Below are positions 1-8,904 of a DNA stretch of 64,000 nt, piece by piece (positions within the stretch are counted from its first letter, which is position 1; each line of letters opens with the position of its first letter). The notes under the pieces are model-generated. The model had not been told where the DNA came from and ran no database searches. It was given only the letters and a program-made list of their open reading frames with translations. The stretch is from Buttiauxella sp049686335 (GTDB lineage: Bacteria > Pseudomonadota > Gammaproteobacteria > Enterobacterales > Enterobacteriaceae): assembly GCF_049686335.1 (NCBI RefSeq), contig NZ_JBAVHX010000008.1, positions 186,001 to 250,000 on the forward strand, read 5' to 3'. Position numbers and translations under genes: made by a program.

Positions 1-169
1 GATTGCCGTGCAGAACCTCGGTGAAAATGCGGCGATGCTGCTGATGTTGGGGCTTTACTCGCTGGCAGTTAAAACCGGTGCGCCGATTGTCGGCATTGGC
101 ATTGGTTTTGGGGCGGTATTTGCGCTGGCTATTGGCGGCTTGTGGATTTGGCAGATACGTCAAAAATAG
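1..169 (+). CDS. lplT: LplT lysophospholipid transporter, C-terminal end only (partial)
   Basis: Open reading frame running in from the left edge (frame starting at base 2) to a TAG at 167-169, giving the last 55 residues. It is hydrophobic, with two glycine- and alanine-rich membrane segments, and ends in WIWQIRQK, as expected for the end of a 12-helix MFS-type transporter. LplT flips lysophospholipids across the inner membrane for reacylation by Aas. The call rests on this tail and on the convergent neighbour tas, which is the E. coli arrangement. Start and most of the gene lie outside the window. Confidence 0.8.
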   Translation, partial: IAVQNLGENAAMLLMLGLYSLAVKTGAPIVGIGIGFGAVFALAIGGLWIWQIRQK

Positions 170-177
170 ACAGAATT

Positions 178-199
178 CCCCTCTCTTTTCGGAGAGGGG
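178..199. terminator. Hairpin between convergent lplT and tas
   Basis: Perfect 8-bp stem (178-185 with 192-199) around a 6-base loop, 9 bases after the lplT stop and 9 bases before the tas stop. It sits between converging genes and could serve both, but neither side has a long T tract, so termination is inferred. Confidence 0.5.
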
Positions 200-208
200 A
201 TAGATATA

Positions 209-1249
209 TCAAGGTGCCGGATAAGTATAAACGCGGTTCACCGCTTCCAGTTCTTCAAGTACGTCTTCGCTCAAATCCAGATGCAAGCTTTCGAGGTTCG
301 TTTTCAACTGCTCAAGCGTGGTTGCGCCTAACAGCGTGCTGGCAACAAAGGGCTGACGACGAACAAATGCCAACGCCATTTGTGCAGGATCGAGATTATG
401 TCGCTTCGCCACATCGACATAAGCGGCGACTGCCTGTTGAGTTTGCTCACCGCTATAGCGCGTAAAACGGCTGAACAGCGTATTGCGCGCACCAGCAGGT
501 TTGGCGCCGTTGAGATATTTACCGGTCAAGGTACCGAACCCCAGGCAGGAATAGGCCAGTAATTCCACGCCCTCGCGTTGAGTAATTTCTGCCAGACCCA
601 CTTCATAGCTGCGATTGACCAGGCTGTACGGGTTCTGGATGGTGACGATGCGCGGCAAATCATGTTTTTCTGCCAGTTGCAGATAACGCATTACGCCCCA
701 CGGCGTTTCATTGGAAACACCGATGTAGCGGATTTTACCGGCACGCTGGAACTCAGTGAGCGCTTCCAGCGTTTCAAGCAGCGTGACCGGTACGGCATTA
801 TCCGTCCACGTATAACCCAATTTGCCAAAACAATTAGTGGCGCGTTGCGGCCAGTGAACCTGGTAGAGATCGATATAGTCGGTTTGAAGACGCTTCAGGC
901 TGGCATCCAGCGCATCACGAATATTTCTGCGATCCAGAATCTGGTTCGGGCGAATACCTGCGTCGTTATTGCGGCTTGGGCCGCTGACTTTGGTGGCAAT
1001 AACCAGCTTCTCGCGATTACCGCGCTGTTTTAGCCAGTTGCCGACATAAGTTTCGGTTAACCCTTGTGTCTCCGGACGTGGCGGGACAGGGTACATTTCA
1101 GCGACATCAATGAGGTTTACGCCCTGATGGACGGCGTAATCAAGCTGTGCATGCGCGTCGGCTTCGCTGTTTTGCTCACCAAACGTCATGGTTCCCAGCC
1201 CTAGCGTACTTATTTCAAGAGAGCTGTGGGGGATACGGTGATATTGCAT
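209..1249 (-). CDS. tas: Tas, NADP(H)-dependent aldo-keto reductase
   Basis: 346-residue aldo-keto reductase of TIM-barrel type. The catalytic tetrad is visible as D48, Y53 (in DVAEMYP), K87 (in IATKVSG) and H131 (in YQVHWPQ). The length equals that of E. coli Tas, which was found as a suppressor of tyrosine auxotrophy under starvation; its physiological substrate is not established. The ATG at 1247-1249 is the only start that gives the usual MQYHRIPHSSLEIS opening. It converges on lplT, as in E. coli. Confidence 0.93.
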   Translation of the reverse strand: MQYHRIPHSSLEISTLGLGTMTFGEQNSEADAHAQLDYAVHQGVNLIDVAEMYPVPPRPETQGLTETYVGNWLKQRGNREKLVIATKVSGPSRNNDAGIRPNQILDRRNIRDALDASLKRLQTDYIDLYQVHWPQRATNCFGKLGYTWTDNAVPVTLLETLEALTEFQRAGKIRYIGVSNETPWGVMRYLQLAEKHDLPRIVTIQNPYSLVNRSYEVGLAEITQREGVELLAYSCLGFGTLTGKYLNGAKPAGARNTLFSRFTRYSGEQTQQAVAAYVDVAKRHNLDPAQMALAFVRRQPFVASTLLGATTLEQLKTNLESLHLDLSEDVLEELEAVNRVYTYPAP

Positions 1250-1392
1250 AGCCGCTTTCCTTATTCTTCTGACTTATCAGCCAGGCACAGGCCCGACAAA
1301 AAATGGACTAATACCATGGCAGAGGGGAAGCAAAAGCGGAAGAGGGATGTAAAGAAAAAGTGTTACAGGCCAGCGAGGCGCTGATAATCGCA

Positions 1393-1516
1393 TCCCCAAA
1401 ATATTTCAAGCTGCGGAAAGGCGGCAAAGGAGCGAATCCCAATGAGCTTACTCTGGTAAGTGATTTGGGTAAGTGAGAGCAGCCAACGCATCTGCAGCTT
1501 GAAAGATGATGGGGAT
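1393..1516. repeat. ERIC element between tas and ygdR
   Basis: About 124 bp imperfect palindrome with the ERIC core: a GAGCTTAC...GTAAGTGA centre, the segment around GGCGGCAAA, and the end segment CTGCAGCTTGAA. It abuts the ygdR stop codon at 1517-1519 with no spacer, so the ygdR 3' end is practically inside the element. This copy is more diverged than those near recB. Confidence 0.85.
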
Positions 1517-1735
1517 TTAACGTTCAATGATTTGTGAAACATCATCGCGATTAATCTGCATCTCGTTGCCTTGCTGATCGCGATAGCTGACTAAACCAGT
1601 GTCGTCATCGACTTTGGGTTTACCGTCGGTCAGGATCATACGGCCATCTTTAGTCGCCATCACGTAATCGCTGCTGCAACCGGAAACCGCAAATGCCAGA
1701 CCGACAGCGGAAATAAGAACTGCCCATTTTTTCAT
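1517..1735 (-). CDS. ygdR: YgdR, small DUF903 lipoprotein
   Basis: 72-residue predicted lipoprotein. It has a signal peptide and the lipobox VSGC followed by SSDYVMATKDG, then the short DUF903 beta-rich domain typical of YgdI/YgdR. The start is set at the ATG at 1733-1735 (MKKWAVLIS), because five extra residues from the upstream ATG would spoil the signal peptide. Its function is unknown beyond envelope location. A paralogue, ygdI, lies at 30.3 kb in the same window. The stop codon touches an ERIC element. Confidence 0.92.
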   Translation of the reverse strand: MKKWAVLISAVGLAFAVSGCSSDYVMATKDGRMILTDGKPKVDDDTGLVSYRDQQGNEMQINRDDVSQIIER

Positions 1736-1830
1736 CGTTATTCGCCTCATGTGGTGTGGAATGACATATACAGTCTAGTAATAACTCGACTTGATGAAGA
1801 TGATAAGCAGTAAATTCTTAAAAGAAACAG

Positions 1831-1854
1831 AGGGGAAGCGAGAAGACTTCCCCT
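1831..1854 (-). terminator. Terminator hairpin downstream of ygdQ
   Basis: 8-bp perfect stem (1831-1838 with 1847-1854) just past the ygdQ stop. On the minus strand it is followed by a T-rich stretch (A-rich on plus at 1819-1827). It fits a Rho-independent terminator for ygdQ. Confidence 0.6.
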
Positions 1855-1861
1855 GTGCGGG

Positions 1862-2575
1862 TTACAGCGGATTCTTTTTGTTGCGGATCAGGTTCAATGT
1901 TTCTACGGCAATTGAGAAGAACATCGCAAAGTAGATGTATCCTTTCGGCACGTGAACATCGAAGCCTTCCAGTATCAGCGTAAAGCCGACCAGCAACAGG
2001 AATGACAGTGCCAGCATTTTCACCGAAGGGTGGCGTTCAACAAAATCACCAATAGATTTTGCAGCGAACATCATCACCATCACCGCAATCACAACGGCTG
2101 CCATCATAATAAACAGATGATCGGACAGGCCAACGGCGGTAATGACCGAGTCCAGGCTGAAAATAATATCCAGCAGCATGATTTGCACAATAGCGCCGAA
2201 GAAAGAGTGAACATTGGTTTTTATGCTTTCTTCTTCGCCTTCAATGGACTCGTGGATCTCTTTGCTGGCTTTCCAAATTAAGAACAAGCCGCCTAAGGCC
2301 AAAATAAGGTCGCGCGCTGAGAAATCATGGCCCATTACGGAAAATAGTGGGTGAATTAAGTGCGTCATCCAGGCGATAGACGCCAGCAGAACCAGACGCA
2401 TAATCATCGCAGCACCCAGACCCAGACGGCGTGCTTTGGCCTGTTGAGCTTTTGGCAGTTTCGCCACGACTAATGAGAGAAAAATGATATTGTCGATACC
2501 CAGAACGATTTCCAGAATCGTCAGGGTGCCCAGCGCCATCCACGCATTAGGATCGGTAATCCATGCAAACAACAT
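1862..2575 (-). CDS. ygdQ: YgdQ, TerC-family integral membrane protein
   Basis: 237-residue polytopic membrane protein, the same length as E. coli YgdQ. The TerC/Alx fold is suggested by the repeated acidic intramembrane motifs LEIVLGIDNIIFLS near the N-terminus and LDIIFSLDSVITAVG near residues 134-148, which in the family are linked to metal ion handling. It has about seven hydrophobic segments. The exact substrate is unknown; other TerC-type proteins have been tied to manganese export. It lies between ygdR and mutH, all on the minus strand. Confidence 0.92.
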   Translation of the reverse strand: MLFAWITDPNAWMALGTLTILEIVLGIDNIIFLSLVVAKLPKAQQAKARRLGLGAAMIMRLVLLASIAWMTHLIHPLFSVMGHDFSARDLILALGGLFLIWKASKEIHESIEGEEESIKTNVHSFFGAIVQIMLLDIIFSLDSVITAVGLSDHLFIMMAAVVIAVMVMMFAAKSIGDFVERHPSVKMLALSFLLLVGFTLILEGFDVHVPKGYIYFAMFFSIAVETLNLIRNKKNPL

Positions 2576-2650
2576 TAAAAAATCCTGCCTGAAATTTATA
2601 AAACGCCAATTATAAACGCCAGCCCTGAATCGGGTGCAAGTTAAATGAAA

Positions 2651-3337
2651 CTACAACGAGAAATGATTAGCCAGCAGAGCACCTGTAAAATTCTTTTTCA
2701 GATAGAAACCGCGCGGCAATGTCAGAATTGGCGCACCATCGGCACCTATCGCATCGGTTAATGCTTTGCTGTTGGCGGCTTTCGGACGTAATTGCAACAC
2801 TTCGCCATGACGGGCAGTAATCCTTTCGACCTGTCCCAGCACAATCAAATCCATCAACTCTTCCCAGTCCAGACGTAGTTGCCGTTCTTCTTCTTCGGAA
2901 GGTGCCCACAATAATGGTGAGCCAATATGCCTTTCAGCGAGAGGGATTTGCCGCTCGCCTTCGACAGGGATCCATAGCACGCGTTTTAACTTATGACGCA
3001 CATGGCTGGTTTCCCAAATCACACCCGTATTGCCTGTAAGCGGGGCGACACAGACAAAAGTGGTTTCCAGTGGGCGGCCCATTCTATCAACAGGGATCGT
3101 TTTTAACTCAATACCCAAAGCCGCGAAATCTTGCTCGGGTTTACTTCCGGCGCTGGCACCCAGCCACAATTCGAGCAAAACACCGATCCAACCTTTGTCG
3201 CGTTTAAGATCTTCTGGGATCGGCAAATTGGCTAACGCCGCTAATTCGCCTAGCGTATAGCCTGCCAGATTCTGGGCTTGAGCCAGTAAAATCTGTTCGT
3301 TTTCTGGAGGGGTAAGTAAAGGGCGAAGTGCTTCCAT
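2651..3337 (-). CDS. mutH: MutH, methyl-directed mismatch repair endonuclease
   Basis: 228 residues against 229 in E. coli. MutH nicks the unmethylated strand at hemimethylated GATC once activated by MutS-MutL. The DX(6-30)EXK nuclease core is visible as D70, E77 and K79, in EQDFAALG and ELKTIP. The start is taken at the ATG at 3335-3337 (MEALRPLLTPPE), which aligns with the E. coli N-terminus; the longer reading from 3385 adds 16 unsupported residues. It is transcribed away from the long intergenic region shared with rppH. Confidence 0.96.
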   Translation of the reverse strand: MEALRPLLTPPENEQILLAQAQNLAGYTLGELAALANLPIPEDLKRDKGWIGVLLELWLGASAGSKPEQDFAALGIELKTIPVDRMGRPLETTFVCVAPLTGNTGVIWETSHVRHKLKRVLWIPVEGERQIPLAERHIGSPLLWAPSEEEERQLRLDWEELMDLIVLGQVERITARHGEVLQLRPKAANSKALTDAIGADGAPILTLPRGFYLKKNFTGALLANHFSL

Positions 3338-4023
3338 TGTGCCTGATTGCTGATCGGTTAAAAAATGAACGTGGTTTACCCACAAGATGGAAATAGTTTA
3401 GCGTGTCGGGGATAAGAATGACAATGTACTGATTTTGAATCCTTTTTTTCGCTAAAAATTATCATTTTTGAATTCTTCCAAAACCTTTTCCCATTCTGGT
3501 CACTGGCAATGAACAGGATCTTACACCGGGTTATCCACAGAAAAATGGGATAAGTGGTAAAAAAGCTCACTACTGGTTCGATTTACAGCCTTGACTGGGG
3601 GGTAAAACCCATTTTTTCACCAGTTTGTGACTAACTTGTTGGCACAATCTGTGGATAAAAACGTCATTGGTCGATCTTTCATCAGTGAGAGATCTTACTA
3701 TGTGATGATCATCACACTACTGAGCGATGTACTATTTAATAACTCAATATATCTTTGAAAATGTTGAGCATTTTATTTTTGAGTCGTTTAGCAGTTTTAG
3801 AGTTATCCTAAGTTGTCCCGAGTGTATTAGGTAGTTCTTCACAGTTATATCCACAGAAAAAGTGAATAAACTCACCGGTCCAAACGGCCTGATGTTTATA
3901 ACTCGGTCATATTTTGTGAGTTATTCAATTGTTATTCCTTCTGGCAACCGTTACACAGTGGTTTACCGTCTAGCGCTTGTATGAAACAATCGCCCTAATC
4001 TAAGTTTGTTTTGAGGTAGTCCG
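3338..4023. promoter_or_regulatory. DARS2-like DnaA-reactivating region between mutH and rppH
   Basis: 686 bp without a convincing gene, AT-rich, between divergent mutH and rppH. In E. coli this exact intergenic gap holds DARS2, a non-coding site that recycles ADP-DnaA to ATP-DnaA with help from IHF and Fis. Two perfect DnaA boxes are visible: TTATCCACA at 3531-3539 (plus) and its complement TGTGGATAA at 3650-3658. A related TTATATCCACAG lies near 3846. Several GATC sites also occur (for example near 3673, 3691 and 3707). The short reading frame at 3376-3570 shows no gene features. The DARS2 call rests on synteny plus the boxes; IHF and Fis sites were not resolved by eye. Confidence 0.7.
3701..3716. 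promoter_or_regulatory. Perfect CRP-consensus palindrome
   Basis: TGTGATGATCATCACA is a perfect 16-bp palindrome that meets the CRP core TGTGA-N6-TCACA exactly. It lies inside the DARS2-like region, about 308 bp upstream of rppH. The sequence match is certain; use by CRP, and for which output, is inference. Confidence 0.55.
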
Positions 4024-4554
4024 GTGATCGATGATGATGGCTACCGCCCGAATGTTGGTATCGTAATCTGTAATCGGCAGGGTCAAGTGATGTGGGCCAG
4101 GCGTTTTGGTCAACATTCCTGGCAGTTTCCGCAAGGTGGCATCAATCCTGGCGAATCCCCGGAACAGGCAATGTACCGGGAGCTTTTCGAGGAAGTGGGT
4201 TTACAGCGAAAAGATGTCCGAATACTCGCCTCGACCCGAAACTGGTTACGTTACAAGTTACCTAAACGTTTGGTGCGTTGGGACACAAAGCCGGTTTGTA
4301 TCGGCCAGAAACAAAAATGGTTTCTCTTGCAGTTGATAACCAGCGATAACGATATCAATATGCAAACCAGCAGTACCCCAGAGTTTGATGGCTGGCGCTG
4401 GGTTAGCTACTGGTATCCGGTTCGCCAGGTCGTCTCCTTTAAACGCGATGTTTATCGTCGGGTGATGAAAGAGTTTGCAAGCGTCGTAATGCCGCTGCAG
4501 GAAGTTACGCCACCACGTAATAACGCGCCTGCTTGGCGACGTAAAAGAGGTTAA
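4024..4554 (+). CDS. rppH: RppH, RNA pyrophosphohydrolase
   Basis: 176-residue Nudix hydrolase, the same length as E. coli RppH (NudH). It removes pyrophosphate from 5'-triphosphorylated mRNA and so triggers 5'-end-dependent decay by RNase E. The complete Nudix box spans G38 to L60, with E44, R52, E53, E56 and E57. The start is a GTG at 4024, chosen because MIDDDGYRPNVGIV is the conserved N-terminus and a GAGG ribosome-binding site lies just upstream. ptsP follows after 11 bases, so the two are probably co-transcribed. Confidence 0.96.
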   Translation: MIDDDGYRPNVGIVICNRQGQVMWARRFGQHSWQFPQGGINPGESPEQAMYRELFEEVGLQRKDVRILASTRNWLRYKLPKRLVRWDTKPVCIGQKQKWFLLQLITSDNDINMQTSSTPEFDGWRWVSYWYPVRQVVSFKRDVYRRVMKEFASVVMPLQEVTPPRNNAPAWRRKRG

Positions 4555-4565
4555 GTCACGCAAAA

Positions 4566-6812
4566 ATGCTCACCCGTTTGCGAGAAATAGTCGAGAAGGT
4601 TGCCAGTGCTCCGCGCCTCAATGAGGCGCTGGATATTCTGGTTACAGATATCTGCCTTGCGATGGACACCGAGGTATGCTCGGTTTATCTCGCAGATCAT
4701 GACCGACGCTGCTTTTACCTGATGGCGACGCGCGGCCTTAAAAAACCGCGTGGTCGCACAGTCACACTCGCATTTGATGAAGGCATTGTCGGGTTAGTCG
4801 GTCGTCTTGCAGAGCCGATAAACCTCGCTGATGCACAAAAGCATCCCAGCTTTAAATATGTTCCGGCAGTAAAAGAAGAACGTTTTCGAGCCTTCCTTGG
4901 GGTACCGATCATCCAGCGACGTCAATTGCTGGGTGTGCTGGTGGTGCAACAACGTGAGCACCGGCAATATGATGAAAGCGAGGAGTCCTTCCTCGTCACG
5001 CTCGCCACACAAATGGCAGCCATTCTCTCTCAATCACAGTTAGCCGCCTTATTTGGCCAGTACCGCCAGACACGTATCCGGGCATTACCAGCGTCTCCTG
5101 GCGTTGCGATTGCTGAAGGCTGGATGGACTCAACGCTCCCGTTGATGGAGCAAGTGTCTGAAGCTTCGACACTCGATACCACGCTTGAGCGAGAGCGTCT
5201 GACCGCGGCACTTGAAGAAGCATCCAACGAGTTTCGCCGTTATAGCAAACGCTTTGCAGCGGGCGCCCAGAAAGAAACGGCGGCTATCTTTGATCTCTAT
5301 TCGCACCTGTTAACCGATGCTCGTCTGCGTCGCGAATTATTCCAGGAAGTGGATAAAGGCTCGGTAGCGGAATGGGCGGTTAAAAAAGTTATCGAAAAGT
5401 TTGCGGAGCAATTCGCAAGCCTGACTGACGGTTATCTTAAAGAACGCGCAGGTGATCTTCGTACCCTCGGCCAACGTCTGTTATTCCATCTCGATGACAA
5501 CATTCAGAGCCCGAACACCTGGCCTGAGCGCTTTGTGTTGGTGGCTGATGAGTTGTCCGCAACGACCCTTGCTGAGCTTCCGCAAAACCGCCTGGTTGGC
5601 GTCGTGGTGCGCGATGGTGCTGCAAACTCGCACGCCGCAATCATGGTGCGTGCACTGGGCATCCCAACGGTCATGGGCGCGGATATCCAGCCTTCGGTAC
5701 TGCATCGCCGTACCTTGGTTGTTGATGGCTACCGCGGTGAATTGCTGGTAGATCCGGAAACGGTGCTGTTGCAGGAATACCAGCGGCTCATTACCGAAGA
5801 GAACGAACTTAGCCGCCTGGTCGAGGACGACGTTGATAGCCCTGCTGCGTTAAAAAGCGGTGAGCGTGTGCAGGTCATGCTTAATGCCGGTCTGAGCCCT
5901 GAGCATGAACAACTGCTTGGCAGCCGCATCGATGGCATTGGTCTGTATCGCACCGAAATCCCGTTCATGCTGCAAAGTGGTTTCCCGTCTGAGGAAGAGC
6001 AGGTCGCCCAGTACCAGGGCATGTTGCAGATGTTTAACGACAAGCCCGTCACGCTGCGAACGCTGGATGTTGGCGCGGATAAACAACTGCCGTACATGCC
6101 AATCAGTGAGGAAAACCCGTGTCTTGGCTGGCGCGGTATCCGTATCACGCTTGACCAACCCGAGATTTTCCTGGTTCAGGTGCGAGCTATGCTGCGTGCC
6201 AATGCCGCCACTGGCAACCTGAGCATTTTGTTGCCGATGATCACCAGTATCGACGAGATAGATGAAGCACGTCGGCTGATTGACCGTGCCGGGCGCGAAG
6301 TAGAAGAAGTTCTCGGCTACGAATTACCCAAACTACGAATTGGCATCATGGTTGAAGTCCCATCCATGGTGTTCATGCTGGGACATCTTGCCAGCCGCGT
6401 TGACTTTATCTCTGTCGGCACGAATGACCTGACGCAGTATTTACTGGCGGTCGATCGTAACAACACGCGTGTCGCGAGCCTCTATGACAGCCTGCACCCG
6501 GCGATGCTGCGTGCATTAAATCATATCGCCAGAGAGGCTGAACGTAACGGTATCGACCTGTGCCTTTGCGGTGAAATGGCGGGCGACCCAATGTGTGTTG
6601 CGCTGCTGGTTGGCATGGGCTATCGCCATTTGTCGATGAACGGCCGTTCTGTGGCGCGTGTTAAATATTTGCTGCGCCACATTAGTCTGGAAGAGGTTCA
6701 ATTGCTGGCCAGGCGTAGCCTTGAGGCCCAGTTGGCGACAGAAGTGCGCCATCAAGTCGCCTCCTTCATGGAACGGCGTGGCATGGGTGGGTTGATTCGC
6801 GGCGGACGTTAA
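4566..6812 (+). CDS. ptsP: PtsP, enzyme I of the nitrogen PTS
   Basis: 748 residues, identical in length to E. coli PtsP (EI-Ntr). It autophosphorylates from PEP and passes phosphate to NPr, the first step of the regulatory nitrogen PTS. An N-terminal GAF domain (about 1-150) senses nitrogen status. The phosphohistidine is H356 in GAANSHAAI. The C-terminal PEP-binding barrel carries the conserved segments GIGLYRTEIPFM and SVGTNDLTQY. It is the second gene after rppH. Confidence 0.97.
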   Translation: MLTRLREIVEKVASAPRLNEALDILVTDICLAMDTEVCSVYLADHDRRCFYLMATRGLKKPRGRTVTLAFDEGIVGLVGRLAEPINLADAQKHPSFKYVPAVKEERFRAFLGVPIIQRRQLLGVLVVQQREHRQYDESEESFLVTLATQMAAILSQSQLAALFGQYRQTRIRALPASPGVAIAEGWMDSTLPLMEQVSEASTLDTTLERERLTAALEEASNEFRRYSKRFAAGAQKETAAIFDLYSHLLTDARLRRELFQEVDKGSVAEWAVKKVIEKFAEQFASLTDGYLKERAGDLRTLGQRLLFHLDDNIQSPNTWPERFVLVADELSATTLAELPQNRLVGVVVRDGAANSHAAIMVRALGIPTVMGADIQPSVLHRRTLVVDGYRGELLVDPETVLLQEYQRLITEENELSRLVEDDVDSPAALKSGERVQVMLNAGLSPEHEQLLGSRIDGIGLYRTEIPFMLQSGFPSEEEQVAQYQGMLQMFNDKPVTLRTLDVGADKQLPYMPISEENPCLGWRGIRITLDQPEIFLVQVRAMLRANAATGNLSILLPMITSIDEIDEARRLIDRAGREVEEVLGYELPKLRIGIMVEVPSMVFMLGHLASRVDFISVGTNDLTQYLLAVDRNNTRVASLYDSLHPAMLRALNHIAREAERNGIDLCLCGEMAGDPMCVALLVGMGYRHLSMNGRSVARVKYLLRHISLEEVQLLARRSLEAQLATEVRHQVASFMERRGMGGLIRGGR

Positions 6813-6844
6813 GCCGTTCATTAGCAATTTAGTTCATTTTTCTC

Positions 6845-6905
6845 ATTCCCAAATCATTCGAGTTGCAGTCAGCACAGCTGCAGCTTGAAGAATGAAGGGT
6901 ATTAC
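6845..6905. repeat. Internally deleted mini-ERIC between ptsP and lgt
   Basis: About 60 bp. It keeps both ERIC ends (CATTCGAGTTGCAG on the left and CTGCAGCTTGAAGAATG, then AGGGTAT, on the right) as inverted repeats, but lacks the roughly 65-bp GAGCTTAC...GTAAGTGA centre. It is followed by the lgt promoter region. Confidence 0.7.
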
Positions 6906-7043
6906 ATATCTTTTACAACTTCCGCGACTTAACCCTGCTGCCCTTTATGCTATGATCCGCTGCTTTCGGAGCGCATCTGCACAGATGCGTACTTGCAACC
7001 CATCGTCGACTTTCGGTGGGGTAACAATGGTTTGTGGTGACAG

Positions 7044-7919
7044 ATGAATAGTGGCTATCTGCATTTCCCTGAATTTGACCCGGTGATTTTTTCCATTGGG
7101 CCAGTCTCTTTGCACTGGTACGGAGTGATGTACCTGGTCGGTTTCGTGTTTGCCATGTGGCTTGCCGGTCGTCGTGCCAATAAACCAGGCAGCGGTTGGA
7201 CGAAAGACGAAGTTGAAAACCTGTTGTATGCCGGCTTCCTCGGGGTATTCCTCGGTGGGCGTCTTGGTTACGTATTCTTCTACAACCTGCCTTCTTTCCT
7301 TGCGGATCCACTGTACCTGTTTAAAGTCTGGGATGGCGGTATGTCCTTCCACGGCGGTCTGGTCGGCGTTATCTGCGTGATGATTTGGTTCGCACGTCGA
7401 ACTCGTCGCTCCTTCTTCCAGGTTGCTGATTTTATTGCCCCGCTGATTCCATTTGGCCTGGGCGCCGGTCGTCTTGGTAACTTCATCAATGGTGAGCTGT
7501 GGGGTCGCGTTGATCCTGACTTCCGTTGGGCGATGCTGTTCCCTGGTTCGCGCAGCGAAGATATCGGCCTGTTGGCAACGCACCCTGAATGGCAGTCGTT
7601 GTTTAATACTTACGGTGTCTTGCCACGTCATCCTTCTCAGCTTTACGAAATGGTGCTGGAAGGTATCGTACTGTTCATCATCCTGAATCTGTATATTCGT
7701 AAGCCACGTCCGATGGGTGCGGTGTCCGGCCTGTTCCTGATTGGCTACGGTGCATTCCGTATCATCGTTGAATTCTTCCGCCAGCCAGATGCTCAATTTA
7801 CCGGTGCATGGGTACAGTACATCAGCATGGGGCAAATCCTCTCGATTCCGATGATTGTGGCCGGTGTGATAATGATGGTTTGGGCGTATCGTCGTCGTCC
7901 ACAGCAACAGCTTTCGTGA
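7044..7919 (+). CDS. lgt: Lgt, prolipoprotein diacylglyceryl transferase
   Basis: 291-residue inner-membrane enzyme, the E. coli length. It transfers diacylglycerol from phosphatidylglycerol to the lipobox cysteine of prolipoproteins. Visible family motifs are GRLGYVFFYN, the HGGLVGV segment near residue 103 and the Lgt signature around GRLGNFINGELWGR. It has about seven membrane segments. thyA begins 6 bases after its stop, the conserved lgt-thyA (umpA-thyA) operon in which thyA depends largely on upstream transcription. Confidence 0.97.
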   Translation: MNSGYLHFPEFDPVIFSIGPVSLHWYGVMYLVGFVFAMWLAGRRANKPGSGWTKDEVENLLYAGFLGVFLGGRLGYVFFYNLPSFLADPLYLFKVWDGGMSFHGGLVGVICVMIWFARRTRRSFFQVADFIAPLIPFGLGAGRLGNFINGELWGRVDPDFRWAMLFPGSRSEDIGLLATHPEWQSLFNTYGVLPRHPSQLYEMVLEGIVLFIILNLYIRKPRPMGAVSGLFLIGYGAFRIIVEFFRQPDAQFTGAWVQYISMGQILSIPMIVAGVIMMVWAYRRRPQQQLS

Positions 7920-7925
7920 GGAAAC

Positions 7926-8720
7926 ATGCAACAATATCTTGATTTGATGAAACATGTGTTGGAAAACGGCACACCAAAAGATGACCGTACCGGCACGGGT
8001 ACGCTGTCGATTTTCGGTCATCAGATGCGCTTTAATCTGCAAGATGGTTTCCCTCTGGTTACCACTAAACGCTGTCATTTACGTTCCATCATTCATGAAC
8101 TGCTGTGGTTCCTGAAAGGGGATACCAATGTCGCCTATCTGCATGAAAACAACGTCTCAATTTGGGACGAGTGGGCAGACGAAAATGGTGATCTTGGCCC
8201 TGTTTATGGTAAACAGTGGCGATCATGGGCAACCCCTGATGGCCGTCACATTGACCAGTTAACCACTGTGATTAACCAGCTTAAAAACGACCCAGATTCA
8301 CGCCGCATCATTGTTTCAGCGTGGAATGTGGGTGAACTGGATAAAATGGCATTGGCTCCATGCCATGCGTTCTTCCAGTTCTACGTGGCTGACGGCAAGC
8401 TTTCTTGCCAGCTTTACCAGCGTTCATGCGACATCTTCCTGGGCCTGCCATTTAATATCGCTAGCTACGCATTGTTGGTGCATATGATGGCGCAGCAATG
8501 CTCCCTCGAAGTGGGTGACTTTGTCTGGACAGGTGGCGATACCCATTTGTACAGCAATCACCTGGAGCAAACGCGTTTGCAGTTAACCCGTGAACCGCGT
8601 GCTCTGCCAAAACTGGTCATCAAACGTAAACCTGAATCGCTGTTTGACTATCGTTTCGAAGATTTCGAAATTGAAGGCTACGATCCTCATCCGGCGATCA
8701 AAGCCCCTGTCGCTATCTAA
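7926..8720 (+). CDS. thyA: Thymidylate synthase
   Basis: 264 residues, full length. It converts dUMP to dTMP with methylene-tetrahydrofolate. The catalytic cysteine is C146 in APCHAFFQF, and the dUMP-binding stretch YQRSCDIFLGLPFNIASY follows. The start ATG at 7926 is preceded by a GAGG site that overlaps the lgt stop. A strong terminator follows. Confidence 0.98.
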   Translation: MQQYLDLMKHVLENGTPKDDRTGTGTLSIFGHQMRFNLQDGFPLVTTKRCHLRSIIHELLWFLKGDTNVAYLHENNVSIWDEWADENGDLGPVYGKQWRSWATPDGRHIDQLTTVINQLKNDPDSRRIIVSAWNVGELDKMALAPCHAFFQFYVADGKLSCQLYQRSCDIFLGLPFNIASYALLVHMMAQQCSLEVGDFVWTGGDTHLYSNHLEQTRLQLTREPRALPKLVIKRKPESLFDYRFEDFEIEGYDPHPAIKAPVAI

Positions 8721-8738
8721 CGGCTGACAGCCTGCCAT

Positions 8739-8769
8739 AACCGGTGCCATTTGTGCGCCGGTTTTTTTT
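8739..8769 (+). terminator. Rho-independent terminator after thyA
   Basis: Stem AACCGG (8739-8744) with CCGGTT (8758-8763), extended by weaker inner pairs, followed by a run of eight T at 8762-8769. Confidence 0.85.
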
Positions 8770-8904
8770 GCCCGCGTAAAGCTATTGCGAGCCTCCTTCC
8801 AGCACTTCTGAAACGCATAGCAACAGCAAAACTTTCCTTCGAGACATCCCGAAAACCCAGCCTTCTTCAGTAGCGAAGAATTGGATGGCTGGCACACTGC
8901 TGCC

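Noticed and set aside
3376..3570. 64-codon minus-strand frame upstream of mutH
   Set aside because: AT-rich, no ribosome-binding site or recognisable protein; it lies in the DARS2-like region and contains a DnaA box.
6945..8078. 377-codon minus-strand frame across lgt and the start of thyA
   Set aside because: It is antisense to two certain genes, crosses their border and shows no family motifs; a shadow frame.
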